From contig MU859074.1 in the NCBI GenBank assembly GCA_033297205.1, positions 1-64,000 of the forward strand: a stretch of DNA of 64,000 bases, read 5' to 3'. Below the pieces are notes generated by a model, which made no database searches, had not been told where the DNA came from, and saw only the letters and a list, made by a program, of their open reading frames with translations. How positions within the stretch are numbered: position 1 is the stretch's first letter; every line of letters begins with the position of its first letter. A program made the translations under genes and the position numbers. Shown here one piece after another: positions 46,901-60,273 of this stretch. Source of the stretch: Pseudoneurospora amorphoporcata. Taxonomy: Eukaryota > Ascomycota > Sordariomycetes > Sordariales > Sordariaceae.

Positions 46901-48124
46901 ATGGCCGACGTACGTGCCCTCTTACGCCAACAGCGCGCCGCGCGCAGAATCGAACACCCACACGCTGCCTACACCGACGCCGGCAAGCTCGTCTGCGTCC
47001 TCTGCCGGGAAAACATCAAGACTGAAGCCCTCTGGGACGGTCACATCCGCAACACCGGTCATCGTCAACGTCTACATGCACTCCAACAGCAGCAGCAGCA
47101 CCAGCAGCAACTACAAGGTGAAACGCACGAGGAACCAAACCAACACAAGCGCAAGTTCGACATCCAAGAAGACGACGAAGCCACTTCCCCCATCTCTACC
47201 GATGAAACCGACCGCGCATCCAAGCGCACCCGCCCCAACACCTTATCCCCAGAACCAGGGTCGGCGCCGCCAACCTCAATCCCAGCAGATGCCACCAAGC
47301 TACCTACCCTTAGCGGGCAACAATCATTCCCCCCTACAGCCGGCATCGAACTCTCCATCCCTTCGCGACCAGCGACACCCGCAGATGCCACGACAACGCC
47401 CAAGTCAGCCGGCGGACCACTACGCCCCTTCTCACAACGATCTGACCAACAACACTCGCAACCACCAACTTCCCAGCCACCCTCCACTCCCCCCCCTTCT
47501 GCCCCAGCCCCAGCCCCGACCTCAGCAGACGCCCCCCAAGCACCGCAGCCACCGCAAGTACAAGTAGATGACGACCTCTGGGCCTCCTTCGAAGCGGACC
47601 TTCTCGCGCCCCCTAAACCTCCCGCACCCGTGCTGGCAGCAGGAGAAGAGGCCGTGATTTTCGCCGCACCCGTCTCGGCAGCAGAAGCAGCAGCCGCCAA
47701 GTCCCACGACGAAGAGCATTCCCTCCGCCGAGCGAAAAAGGACATTGAAATTGAAGACGAGCGAGAGGAGGCGACGAGGGCGTTGGAGACCGAGTTTGAG
47801 GTCATGGAGGAGTTGGAGGCTAGGGCAAGGAGGTTGAGGGAGAGGAGAGAGGCTTTGAGGGCTGGAAAGGTGAGTAGTCTTGCCCCTTCTGGGGGTGCCG
47901 GTGGTGGTGCGGAGGGAGAGATGGAAATTGAGTCAAGGGTAACGACGGCGCCAGTGGGAGGGGAAAAGGTGGCTAAGACGAGTGCGGCTGCTGCTGTTTT
48001 GGCTGCGTTGGGGAAGGAGAACGCTGAGGCTACGGCGAAGGGGAAGGTGGTGGAAGACGAGGACGACGACGAAGATGACGAGGATGATGAGGATGATTGG
48101 GATGGGTTCCGGTTCCATGCTTAG
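46901..48124 (+). CDS. ZNF830/CCDC16-like zinc-finger protein
   Basis: A 407-residue single-exon protein with one N-terminal matrin/U1-type C2H2 finger at about 31-54 (CVLCRENIKTEALWDGHIRN, then TGH), a long Pro/Ser/Gln-rich middle, and a C-terminal coiled coil (KKDIEIEDEREEATRALETE, then FEVMEELEARARRLRERREA). It ends with an acidic stretch and DDWDGFRFHA. This order of finger, linker, coiled coil and acidic W-x-x-F tail matches the ZNF830/CCDC16 family, which is found with spliceosomal and DNA-damage factors in animals. A nuclear RNA-processing role is inferred. A CAG run near 47087-47110 codes a polyglutamine stretch. Confidence 0.82.
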   Translation: MADVRALLRQQRAARRIEHPHAAYTDAGKLVCVLCRENIKTEALWDGHIRNTGHRQRLHALQQQQQHQQQLQGETHEEPNQHKRKFDIQEDDEATSPISTDETDRASKRTRPNTLSPEPGSAPPTSIPADATKLPTLSGQQSFPPTAGIELSIPSRPATPADATTTPKSAGGPLRPFSQRSDQQHSQPPTSQPPSTPPPSAPAPAPTSADAPQAPQPPQVQVDDDLWASFEADLLAPPKPPAPVLAAGEEAVIFAAPVSAAEAAAAKSHDEEHSLRRAKKDIEIEDEREEATRALETEFEVMEELEARARRLRERREALRAGKVSSLAPSGGAGGGAEGEMEIESRVTTAPVGGEKVAKTSAAAAVLAALGKENAEATAKGKVVEDEDDDEDDEDDEDDWDGFRFHA

Positions 48125-48840
48125 TACGCTTTTAGTTCCCGGCAATGGCAATGGGTCAACTCGGTGTGCATCTCTACGTGGCTATTCTCAATGGAAAGAC
48201 CAGAGCAAATTTGTACTCCCGAGACCCTCATCGATTACGAAATGACCAAACTCGATTGTGAAGGGTGGGACCAAGAACCAACGGTGAGATACGGTGTCAG
48301 AGAGCAAACCATTTGATGGCCTTCCAACGGCCAATTCAAAGACGGGATGAACACGACTTCCCAGAAAGGCCCAACCATCAACAAGTTTGCCTCTGTTCAC
48401 ACAAGTGTAAACTGTCATCCAACTCTTTCCCGATCTGGCAAACACTTGTTCCTCCACATTTCATATCTTTAAGTCAAATGATGAAGCCTAGCGTGATGGA
48501 GGACAGAGATGCTGTTGACAGCAAACTGTTTCGAATCCGTTGGGATAGCAGCAAAACCTGCTTATCATTGAGTCACTTGCTCCCCGTATGGGTGTTACCT
48601 CGTCCACGAGGAAATGACAAGATGTCACCAGACGTGGACAGCAATCGGGATCATCCAAGCGGCAAACGCACTTCGTTCACTCGTTCACTCAAACACTCGG
48701 CCCTCGTCCACGGGCCGTTGAATCAGTGGTCACTCGAGAGATGTATAAGAACCCCATACACTCTCCCTTCTCCCAAAGCCCGAAATCTCTCCTGCATCAC
48801 CATCACCATCGACATCGACATCGCAATCATTTCCTTTGCA
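48125..48840. other. Intergenic region, 0.7 kb
   Basis: No gene recognised. The right end is the likely promoter of the small Thr-rich gene, with a TATA-like GATGTATAAGAACC at about 48738-48751. Confidence 0.5.
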
Positions 48841-48889
48841 CACTTCGACCACACTTCAACCACACTTCAACCACACTTCAACCACACTA
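48841..48889. repeat. 12-bp tandem repeat upstream of the small Thr-rich gene
   Basis: Four near-identical copies of CACTTCAACCAC-type units, the first with one change (CACTTCGACCAC), lie about 60-110 bp before the ATG at 48949. They are in the presumed leader or core promoter. Confidence 0.8.
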
Positions 48890-48948
48890 TCCAAACCCCC
48901 TAAACTACATCACACCTCTCAACCACAAATCCTCACTTACCAGCCAAA

Positions 48949-49170
48949 ATGTCCAGCCACCAGACTCCCACCACCACCATTGCCTCCGAGCAGACCAAGG
49001 AGACTACTGTCTCCCCCACCGGGACCGGGACCACGACTACCACCACCACCACTACCGTCATCGAGACCACCACTACCAGCGCGGAGCCCACTCAGTCTGC
49101 CGCCGCCGCCGCCGTGACTGAGAAAAAGGATGAGGCCAAGGAGGGTACTAGCAAGGAGGAGAAGAAGTAA
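48949..49170 (+). CDS. Small Thr-rich hydrophilic protein, unknown function
   Basis: A 73-residue frame starting MSSHQTPTTTIASEQTKET in good context (CCAAA-ATG-T). The sequence is mostly Thr, Ser, Ala, Glu and Lys, with a run of nine threonines and a strongly charged end (EKKDEAKEGTSKEEKK). No signal peptide, cysteine or hydrophobic segment is present, so it should be a disordered cytosolic protein. Support comes from the TATA-like box at about 48738, the CA-rich pyrimidine leader typical of highly expressed fungal genes, and the clean start. It resembles small stress or development proteins in composition only. I do not recognise the family. Confidence 0.5.
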   Translation: MSSHQTPTTTIASEQTKETTVSPTGTGTTTTTTTTTVIETTTTSAEPTQSAAAAAVTEKKDEAKEGTSKEEKK

Positions 49171-50010
49171 AGGACGAGCGAGGTCTGTGAGGAGGGGGTT
49201 GAGTGCTCATTTCAGGCTAGGCTAGGATCAGTAGGAGGTGGAACTTGGGCTTGGGCTTGGGCCACGATCACTCACATTCACAACAGCACCTTCTTGGCAA
49301 GGTGAGGGAGGAGTGCAAGTCACACCGAACCGAACCGAGACATTCTATCATTCGCCTGGGGCTGGGAGTCAATGGAGGAGGAATAGAGGAATTGGCATGG
49401 CATGGTATGGTATGGTATGGTCAAGTTGAGAGAGAAGATTCTTGGTATGTACCTACATACAAGTAAGGGATGACAGTCTAAGGGAAAATGTGTTACTTAC
49501 CTACCTACCTACCTACCTACTATGCGCGCCACGCTATTACGGCCCCAGTTGAGCTGTTGTGAGGGCACTCACTAGTGCTATGAAGTGGAAGTGTGAGCTT
49601 GAGGCGCAAGGTATCACCTGCGGACGGAACTATGAGAAAATATGATATCGCGGTGATTGTTGTTGTCTAAACTAGTTAATCTTGGAACTGAGGATAACGA
49701 GCATTCTTCCAATAACTTTTGCAAAATAAAACGTGAGGTCTTGGTATGCAGACCATATAGTAAACCGCAGCTAACCGAAACAGCAGATCAAGCAAGTGAA
49801 AAGACCAAATGAAAAAATCGTCAAGATGAAACTAACTGACACCGTCCCGTACTCATCCAAAGCTTCTGCTTGTAACACTCACTCACACCACAAAACATGA
49901 ACTCACTCGCTCACTCGCTCACTCACTCATTTCTTCGCAGTCACCGTTATCCACCTTTGCTGATACCGAACCAACATCCAATATCCATATCTCCTCCTAC
50001 ACCCTACACC
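49171..50010. other. Intergenic region with short tandem repeats
   Basis: No gene seen. It contains GGTAT repeats near 49403-49421, a (CTAC)n run at 49497-49520 and CTCACTCG/CTCACTCA repeats at about 49905-49930. Confidence 0.55.
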
Positions 50011-51241
50011 CTACGCCGTCCCCTTCCCACTACTAAGCTCCTCCCAAAACCTCCTCAACCTCCAAACCCTCCCGACCCCTCTCTCCTCCTCCTCCCTCCT
50101 CACCCTCCCCTCCGCCTCTCTCACCCTCCCCACCCAAACCTCCGCAATCCACCCCCTCAGCCCATCCTTCACCCTCTCCCTCTCCACCGCTCTCTTCTTG
50201 GCCACCAAGGCCGGCGCCACCACCACCTTCTTTTTGGTCCCGGTCCCAGAAGGAACGCACTCGGCCGGCAAGACACAGCGCTCAACCAGCTGCTCGGCTG
50301 CGGGACGGGCGGCGAGGCGACGGGCGAGGTGGATGGAGGCCAACTTGCGGGCGAGCTTGCGGGAGATGAGGGCGGTGTTGGTGAGGAAGATGGAACGCCG
50401 GATTAGGTCGGGGAGGGAAGGGCGGGAGGGGGAGGTGAGGGATGAGGGCAGGAGGAGGCGGGCGCGGCGGAGACGGAGGGAGTGTAAGGTGGGAGAGGTG
50501 GAGAGGGTGCGGAGGTGGTGGGAGGTCTGGATTTTTTTTTAAACAAGAGTTAGTATAGTTCTTGCTTGTGGGTCATGAAGACGAATAGGGAAGGGTTCGT
50601 AGGGATTGGTTTGATGCTCTTTCTCGGAATGGACATGTTAAGGGAGTGAAGAAATCAAGGTCAAGGTGGGCTGGCTACAAAACGTGACAAGATGGATATC
50701 ATGTGATTGGTGACTGACAAGTGTAAATATTGTGTAATAAGAACAAACTAGGGCGACACAAGAACGGATGATAAGAAAGAAGAGTTCAAATGGTATCTAG
50801 GAACTGTGGACTCACTTTCGAAGCTGAGAACAAATCGCAGACGTCTAGATGGCTCAGAATCTCGTACAAAACTTCGTTTGGTAAGTCGGTCAGTTGCACA
50901 TGATGTCCAGTCTCTTGAAGACCCGTGTTGGATTCTTCCCGGTTCTCACTGAATCTCACAACTGTAGCCGTGCTAGGACTGAGACCAGTAGGGGTTTTGT
51001 TCATCCCTCCTGTGTCCATGCCATGCCATCCCCTCCAGGGTGCCTCGGACTGCTCTGTTACGGGCATTGGGGTGTTTCCAGAAGCCAACAACAGCGCCGT
51101 TTGGCTTAGCTGGCTGGCAAGGTGCACACTGGAATTTCCCTCTAGTTGGTCTTCATCCCCCCCTCGTTGTTCAACAGTGGGCCATGACCACATCTGCCGA
51201 TGGCCGGCTCCTGGTTGGAGTGGCAGTGGCGCCATGAGCAA
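50011..51241 (-). CDS. F-box protein, substrate unknown
   Basis: Two exons (51241-50816 and 50526-50011) around a 289-nt intron with donor GTGAGT, branch ACTAAC and acceptor TCCAG. They join in phase 0 and give 313 residues. The F-box sits at about 117-150 (VQLTDLPNEVLYEILSHLDV, CDLFSASK) and continues across the junction (TSHHLRTLSTSPTLHSLRL). The second exon is strongly Arg/Leu/Ala-rich, with helical segments (DLIRRSIFLTNTALISRKL) ending RRFWEELSSGKGTA. This architecture is common among fungal F-box proteins that recruit targets to SCF ubiquitin ligases. The first 115 residues are low complexity. An upstream non-coding exon is possible. Confidence 0.8.
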
Positions 51242-54200
51242 GGACTTTCTTGCTCAATCCGGCGACGTGCGTCTGATATTCTCGTGATCAGCGAGTTTGA
51301 CGGACCGAACAAGTGTGTTAGCCTGGTCTGGCCTCGAAATCCTTTTCCAAGTTTGCCTCGTGTCCACTCTGTTTACACTTGAGCTCTCACGCAATCGAGA
51401 ACTCTGGTAGCGGGGGCTGAAGCGAGACTGTGTCGGAAGCAAAACGTTCAAGGAGCTCAGAACCGCGTCAAAGTCGGATCAAGAGCGTGTCTTGCTCAGA
51501 TACGCCTCCTGGTCTGCAATGTTGGCCTCCAGCTGGAATCCGCACCGGGCTGGTGGCTGGGGATCGTTAAGCAAGATGAGGACGGCGAAGCGTCTTTGCC
51601 TGATGGAGTACAGTAAAATAGCTCGCAGAAATCACCGTGGTATTACTGCAAGGCTTTTTATTCGGGCTGTCATGTGTGCAGGAATCAGGCCTCCTCAGTC
51701 AAGCCGGCGGTCGCATATGACGAGATGTTACATGACAGGGAGGACCGAAGCGTACTAGGTGAGCGGGACGGAGAGGTGGATGGACCAGGAGGCCGAAAAC
51801 GGCACCGTACTTTGTTGGAATGTATGTGGTCGAGGTATTCAGGTCCAGCCAGATGGGTGGATATGATGGTATGTGATGACCATGCCCAGCCAGAGAGGTC
51901 GCGTACAGGACCGTAATCGAGATAATCTTTGGCACAGTGAGCCGGGAGTGACGAGGATTGTTGGAGTCACGATATCATGACCGACATAGTAAGGGCAAGG
52001 GCGAGTGAGTGAGTAGTACAGTGAGCGACGTGAGTGAGTGAGCTGAGGTAGGTGATGGCCGCGCGCAAACGTCACCACGTCTCTCGGATAAGGGACCGCG
52101 AATGGGGCGGGTCTGCGATGAGGCCGTTGTTTTGGACCAGACAAGAGTCAAACGAAGCAAATGCTCATTCACGTAAAGTGTGGTGAAGCTTGACAAAATG
52201 GAAATGGCGAAGGGGTGGAAGTAGTAGGAGCATGACATCGTTGAACCTAAAATGATTGGCTCACGGTGAACCACAAGGGGACACAAACCATATGGGAGTC
52301 TGTGCACCAGTTTCACCAATGGCCGCTCTCCAGGCCGCGCTGTCACTGGATTGGTACCTGGCTCGCCAGTGGCCGCGGCCTGGAAAGCGCGACGGAGGAC
52401 GGGACCTTGCATCCTTTCCCCCTCACACCGTCTCCGCCGTTTCCTCTTCCGCGCGGCAATGAACCACTCAGTCGAGGTCACAGTCTTTTGCTCTTTCCAT
52501 TTCGGTCATCACTTTTGAGATGAGGTGAAAATCTCTCTCTCTCTCTCTTGTGTCCACCAGACCCCCTGGCCTCAACGCTCACTTGACCGGAACATGATCC
52601 AAATCCACCTCCTCATTTTTGATCACCACCGCCGTTGTCAACGTCAATTCTGTTGAGCATATCCCGCGCCGCCCAATGCATCACCAACTCACCAATACCA
52701 CCGCCCTTTACCTATTCCATTCTCTTCATCTGCATATCACGTCTTGCCGATCGCAACCTGCTCGATTTAGCAACCGACGAGCGATGCTACCGGCGATGCT
52801 ATGCTCGTTCTGGATAGTGACGCGGGCCTCGTCAAATCCATGACAAAACATGTCTTGCTCACTGGGCACGTCTTGGACTGTTAAGCGCGCTGCGAATCAC
52901 AATCACCAATTCCAGGACCCCCGACCCTGGCCAGAAAAACACTTCAACGGCTATCTCGGATGTGACGTTGGACATGGGGCATTGCCGCATCTGAACAAGA
53001 AACCCCTCCCTGTCGCTCATTGGCTGCTGTGACTGTGTAAGTCGACAAGGCGTCCAATGTCGTTCCCTTATTTGCGCACCCTTTCTTGCCCGTCTCCGTC
53101 CTTGTCTAGTAGCCTTCCTGAACTGTTGCTTTGGGTCATGGTTGGCCGGGAGAAAAGGTCGGCGTGAGGAGGAGCTCCCCACCTCTTTTCCAGCCTGATC
53201 CGTGGCCACTCGGTTTCAAACCGTTTCGGCGGTGCGAAAACACTGGTTCATCCGGTCCAACACAGGGATCTCGGTGGCTTACAGCAGGCCTGCGGGCCGC
53301 TAAAGGGCAGGCAAGGGTTCAGGCCTCAGGGGAGAAATCTCGGGGGCCAAGTCAACAAACAGGGGGACCCGGGGGGACAGAGCACGACCTCACCTCACCT
53401 GTCCTCACTGTTCACGAGGGCTGGCGTGTCAAGTGCACATCCGTCAAGCGACGGTGGGCTGTGTAGTAAAATTTCGATATGTGAACTGACGGCTAACGGC
53501 AACCGTGAGCAACTAGGTCCCCGACCAGGCCAAAGAATCAGGCACAACAAACAAGATGGAACCTCGGGTCTCGAAAGAAACTCCGGATTTCAGCGAACCT
53601 GTTCACCGGTCTCGCTTTTACTAGACACTCGCTAAGCGATTGGAGCAAGACGCTCTACCAGTACTACCACCTGGGCTTGAGCCTTGTGCAAGAAACAACG
53701 GACCACATTTTGTCGCCATATCAAGCAGGCTACCTATCCAAGGCTATCAGCTGAGAACAAGCTGGGCGAGCTGGGCAAACTGCTCATACTCCTGTCACTT
53801 CTCAATATCTGCCTCTGGGTAGTCCCGAAAGTGATCGAACGCCCGTCTGCTAACCTCATGGGCCCCGCCTGCCGTTCGTTCTGCAGCTCGGTAGCATACT
53901 CTAGCAAGCTCCTTAACGTCAGTCTCTGGACGCGTTCATGACGTGTCGTGGGGCTGGCCTCTTGTGATGCGGCCATGGAATTTCTCATCACTATCACGGC
54001 TCAACAATTGCCCCTTTTGGACACTCAAACACTCGGAAAATCACGAGCCTCCACCGTTGAGAGCAGAGAGACACTCGCCCACTACACTACACAGTACCGT
54101 ATACGAGTGGCAAATTGGCCTAAACAGTTTCTTCTCCTGCACTCTGCATTCACTAGGCTCCGAGTGCTGCAACTCTCAGTGGTGGAGGAACCACACATCC

Positions 54201-57200
54201 CTCCCGATCCCCTGAAAAAGTCGGCTACCCTTTTCTCTCCTCAGCCTTTTGCACTCAGGGATGACAATAGCTTTCTTCCCCCATACCCCAGCTAGTCTGG
54301 TGAAACAAGATCGCACCTCTCCGCGGTCTGGACCAGTCAGTTTGCCAGCACATCGTCCAATTCGCTGCGATCCGAGCTCTGGCATGGATGTCTGTGGAAG
54401 ATGGCTTTGGAACCATCAAGCCAAGCCCCTTCTCCTGCATGTCTAATGGTGCGGTCAAAACATACGTGCGAACGTCTGCAGGGACGGGGAAGTGAGGCGG
54501 GAAGAAGGTCTTCAAACATTGACTGCGACGCGGCACCTGAGACTCGGCTCGTCGGGGAGTCTTTTACTGTGTACACAAGGGCCGAAGAAATGACGGTAGA
54601 GCAGCCGGATCACCAGAGACGGGCCCGATTTATGACCGTTTTTAAGTCTACTCGGGACGTATCGTGGTGGGCGCCCAGGCCTGAGAAGAGTCGAGGGCAA
54701 CTTGGCGAGCAAAGGCTGGTCGTCAGTTCGGCAACCCTCCCTCCCCACTCCCGTCTTACCCCAAAGGTAGGGCCGACCAATGAGACGACTTCGTTGGCTC
54801 CGTTGAGGCTGTTCCCAGACACATCCCTCCGTTACCCGTCACTCCCGAAAAGTGATCCGTCAAATCCCTGTTCTCAACTGTGACTCGATCGCTTCAGGCC
54901 GCTTCACGTCGAGCTAACCTTGTTGCTGCGTAGTGTACCTTGTACCTTGCACAAGCTAATACGTACGTCCATTAGTGTCCTTCCCATCTTGGCATCTTGC
55001 GACGTCTGAATGGCTCCATCACATCAACGCTACATGGGACGGCATGAGCAGCTATCACCACCGTTTGCACCATTTCAGCCCGTCTTACCACTGACCTACT
55101 CCGTCTGCTTTCTAGAAAATAAGGCTGCCAGCCTTCTGTACATTTTCCGTTGGCGTAACGGCATCAACCCCTGCCGGATGCGTCAACTGGCCGAGGACAT
55201 CCCTATCAGCTTTGAGACTTTTCTTTTCACCAACGGAAAAGGGCGATACTTGCGCAACCGCTATTCATATTCGTGTACGATTCCGACCAACTACCCTTAC
55301 TAGCATTACTTTCACGTTGTAACGGCTTAACAGATCAGTCCATCTCGGGCAATATACCGGATCTGGCACAAAATATCCGGGGTCTACAAAGTTTGATAGC
55401 CGCCAGAAGCTTCGCGCAACTGGAACATAACCTGTCTCGTATAGAGATGCAAGATATGAGGGAACGGGCCGCTCCTGATCTTCTCGGTCATGAAAGCCGG
55501 CCGTGAATCAGAAACAAGGGGGATAAAAGAGGCCTCTTCGCCAGAAGAGACAATACACCGCGCAAATCTGTTGAAAGTACAGGGCAAGATCAACGCCTGG
55601 TCACCTCTGAGCGGCCTTGTTACCTTACAACTCCACTTTCTCCCTTGGCCCGTTGACCCGACCTGATAACGGAAACTCGACCACAGCGTCGCTTCATATC
55701 CGGTCACTACCGTCTCGTTTTCGGCTCGTCCCAGTTCTCCAAAAGGTCCAAGTGAATACCACACTTCTCAACCTGCAACCAACTCGATTTTGGAATGACC
55801 ATGATTAGTTGCTTATCCTGGGAGAGTAGATCATTGATACTGCTTATTGTGATGGAACTTTCCTTCACTGCCAAGGCCAGACAAGTTCAAGGTCTCGCTC
55901 GGGCGGAACATATTCGGCCCTCATGTGTGTTGCAGAGTCGGCAAAGGCCAGCGTTGAAGCTGCACGGTATGTTTCTGGCCCCCATTTGGGCCACCTATTG
56001 AATGACTGGAGCAACCTCGCGAGCCCGCAGCGGTTCATGATCATCCCGCCTGTATCACCCCACAGGAAGCATGATGAAGTGTAAGTCACAGCCCCCAGGA
56101 CGGAGCTGATCACTCAGTTGTTATGGGCAAGGTCTCACTCCCATATCGATTCGTGCCAGGACAGAAGCAGGTAGTCCCCTCTCACTTCCGGCAACAGAAG
56201 GCTTCCCTTATGATATTTGCGTGTTTGTTGACCCTGACCCTCGTATTTGCCGCCTCCCTTCCTTCTTCTCTCTTATTATTTATTTTTTTAAACAAAAGTA
56301 TTCTTATTTTATTTTCTAGTTTTTGGTTCTCACGCATCTGAATTTCAGTCACATGATTATTGGATTGACTGCTCCGGGACCCAAGCGGCTGCCCCGTGAA
56401 GCAGGCCTCTGCCGGCTTTGTACCCTGACGAGGCTCATCACAGTGCCCGCGAGCGCTAAGAGATCTGAACCTGGCCAGACATCGTTGCCATCGTGTGAAG
56501 CTTCATGTTGAACTCAAACACACCGGCGCAATATAGCTCGACAAAGAAGGGGGGCAAACCCCTGAAGTGGGCTTCAAGCAACCACTAGTCAACGCTTGCC
56601 ACGTCGACATCCTTCTTTGCAGACACTCATATATGGTATGGGCTGATATGACGGAATCGAGAAGGTGTGCCACCCCGCGGAGTTGATATGGATGACGTTG
56701 AGGTCAAAGTTGACCCTCCCCACCGGGAGAACGGCGGAAGTTCATGTGAGAAAATGCTCCTGCGAGCGTGCGCTGTTCAAGTGTCTCCTTATTCCCGTCT
56801 GCTCCTATCAGCACACGGAGCGTGGCTGCAGTCAGGGCCGCAACTCTCCATGCCGCTAATCCAGGATCTTGCTGGTCCTAAGTTTAAATGTTCGTTGATA
56901 GAATTTCTGCGACTATCAAAAGCCGGCTTTTGGGTGGAGCCAATTGTTGTCCACGAGAATTCAAAGCCTTCCCGAGTTGCAACCAATCCGTGACATCAAC
57001 TCCGCTGGGGTTTAGCAAGTCTTTCGCTGACCATCTGCTGGCAGTACTGGCGAAGGAGGTTTCCATATTTCGACTTCAAGTACAGTGACCTATCCGTCCA
57101 GTGCCTCCGAAACCACCCAACCGTTGGCCATTACGCAATGCGGGGATTTGTCGTTATTTCATTGACTCGGATGTTAACATGGGCTTCAAAGGAGCCAGCC

Positions 57201-60200
57201 TATTTGGCTGTCCTTATTCTGGCGCCTCAACGCGAAAGAGTCTAACAGTGGCAGGAAACGACCGAGTGGTCAAGTTCTTGACCAGAGGCATTTATGTTCA
57301 TTCCGCTGCCTACGAGGTTCAATGGTTGGAAACCTTGCTTCTACGCTCAAGAACACACGGCACTCACACAGGAAAATGCTCGAATTTTTACTGTCACTAT
57401 GACCGGTTTCGGCGAGTGAACAATCTTTGTTGGCCGGTTTGGTCGCAACCCATTCACATATACAGCATAGACCAAGAACCCAACTGCTCCCGCACCCTTT
57501 CTCCTGCTTTCTTGCGGATCTTGTGGCCTTGCCCCTTCGGCCTACCTTAGGTCCAAACCCTGGTCTTAGCCTCCGGATCCCGGCCACCTGTACCGGCCGC
57601 GGCCATAACTGATGGCCCTGGAACCCACGCTAGCCGGATATCCTTCTGCCATGTGGGCCGCTTCAGAGTTGAGTCCTGTAGTGGCCGATTCCATTAGCAG
57701 ACAAGATCCTCACAGGTTTATCTGCGTGTTTCTCCTTGATGGGCAAGCTGGCCCAGCTAAGTCCCAGAATGGAAGTGCCTAGCGGAAGTCAGTGGGGTGC
57801 ACACGCAGAAAGAGGAAAGAGACAAAATGGTAGAACTGGGCAAGGGTATGTACATACACTCAATCGACGTTGTCAAGCGTTCTCAACGTCTGCTAACGCT
57901 CAGGTACCGTCCCATGTGGGTCGTGATAACATGACCATAGCAACAGGGGTCTGCGTGTATGCAAGGTCCACGAGGAATCGAGAGAACATGAACATGTACG
58001 AAGTACACGCATGCACCCATTCGTACATGGTACATACACTTGTATGAACCATGTGGGAGAGTGCCACTACAGCCAATGGGAACCGACTATGTGGAAGATG
58101 GAAAAACCGCGAAAAAGCCAAGCCTTCACAAGCTGTCTAGGTCTAAAAGAGCGTGGTCGCTTGCTCATCAATTGAAAAGGACAAGAAGGGCCAAAAATAC
58201 AGGCTCGTTATGACCATACGGCCTTTACAGCATCTGTTCAGCTCATCATCCTGTCCGCCCATCACGTCTTGGAAAAGAAAGGAAGGAAGGGTCTTCTCGG
58301 TGGCGGCCACTACAAGCTAGGAACCATCGCTGATCTTGGACCAAAAAGAAGCTGGCTGGCCCCGGCTCATCTGTAGGACACACAGTTGTTTCAACAGCCT
58401 GGTGGGGAAGAGGCGTTATGGGGAGATCATGGTAAATGAGCCATGGTCGACGTGGCTCCTATGAAGGCCACTCTCCCGGAGGACCTGCGGGACATGGGGG
58501 GACGAGGCTAATCTGTCGGCATCTAGATGAGCAGGGCCGTCCAGGGTAAAGACAGCAACACATCTACACACATGGTACGTACTCATTCTACCCCATCCAT
58601 AACATACTGTGTCCTGCACACTGGTATACACATCCTTGGTTGAGATTGCTACTCTGAAATGGGCCGCAGGAGACATCCACTGCCCCTGTTTGTGCAAGCA
58701 GCTCTCTGCAATGTATGATTGACAACGTGATTTAGCACGGGATGTTCAGTTGAGCCAAAGAGGACAACCTTTTAGGCTTACCCACCCGGCATACCCACCG
58801 CAAGAGGACCCCATATGGGGTAACTGGTAACAGGCCCTGAACTAGGGAAAGAATGGCGACAGGTACCTACTACCCACCGGATATATGACCAGTGGGGAGA
58901 GAGTCGCCATCACCATCTCACAACATGCCGTGTCTGCTTTGGTTTACTATTACAGGTGAGGGACGGCAAAAAGACAAAACGAAACGAAAACGCCTCCCTA
59001 CACAGTTCATCACATCACACACATGGGCATTACCTACCAACTCTCGATGCGTGGCTTTCGAGGCCGTTCGTGTGGTTGTGTTAACGGGCTTATAGCACTA
59101 GTTTGGTCGTAGGAGGTCCCCACCCCCCTGTCCTGGACCATGGACCTACTGGACCAGCCGGGTCCTCTTTTTTTTTTTTTTTTCTTATCTTCGTTGGAAG
59201 ACAAGGGGGAGGGAACGACACGACACAATACAGCATCTTGGGACCAGGGGTGATGGAGATGAACATGATATCCATGACAAGGAAGAAGAGTATAAGTATG
59301 GCCTCGATGTCCTTGGTCGAAGAATAAACACAACCACCATATCAAACATACAAGTACCGGCCATCACCTCAATTCTCCACATCATCTGCCATTTCCTGCC
59401 TAACCTCTGCGGGACGAATTGACCTCGTCACTTCACCGGCAACCAAGCAAGGCACAAGAAAGCTTGGACCGAGAGATTTTAATTATATGTTTTAGTCTAC
59501 CTTCCCTCGATCACTCAATTCACCTTTCATCATCATACATCACTGTATGCCTTGATCCGGTCATCAATACGACTGCCTTTCCTCCCAGAGATATCCAAGT
59601 CTCTGTGCGGCACGGCATTCCTCCTAAGCCTCTCACCCCCGGCATACGGAACGTTTCGCTTGCGTCCGGTCTGGATTTCTCTCGATCGAGTCGTCCCGAG
59701 TGTAAGTCATGATTCAGTCTTGAAGGAGTGACATCTATTTTCCACCCCTTCCGCCCTTTGCTTGCTCACCGCTGCTGGAATGCTGCTGTGTTACCTCAAG
59801 GAGGCTTGCAGGAGCTCGCAGCTCTCTAGATAAGTGATGTCAAAAAGAAACGAGCGAAGTAAAAGAGGAGATGAAGAGCGTGTGGAAAGCACCACCAGAA
59901 GCGATAACGAAGTTTATGCTTGTGCTAACTCGTGTTCGAAGATTAGACAGATATAAAGAGATCAGGAGAAGCGAAATATCGTTTGGATATTCGCTTCTTC
60001 AACGAACGTCGAACGGTCGGCTACCTGTTCCGCTTCCAACGGCCGCCATAACCCGGCTGCATCAATCATCGTTCCAGCCACCATACAGAAGGGGCGTACA
60101 CCGCGATATCAAGACTACAGCAACACATAAAACTACACTTCCCAACTGAGCCAAACCTACCTCACTTACACACCATCCACATCCGTCCACACCCGCCACT

Positions 60201-60273
60201 TTCCACCTCTACTACTCCCATTCCACCCATCCTACCACAAACCCCTTTTCCGTACCACTTACTACAACCCAAA
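51242..60273. other. Nine-kilobase interval without recognisable genes
   Basis: Base composition is ordinary rather than AT-rich. Frames on both strands stay below about 170 codons, overlap randomly and show no domain, signal peptide or convincing intron pairs. Homopolymer and dinucleotide runs occur, for example CT near 52532-52549 and T15 near 59169-59183. It could hold long untranslated leaders, non-coding RNA genes or distal regulatory DNA of the flanking genes. Confidence 0.55.

Noticed and set aside
53625..53700. tRNA-like piece on the minus strand (CTGGTAGAGCG followed by a stem-like segment)
   Set aside because: No matching acceptor stem and no T arm with GGTTCGA can be found, so it is at most a fragment.
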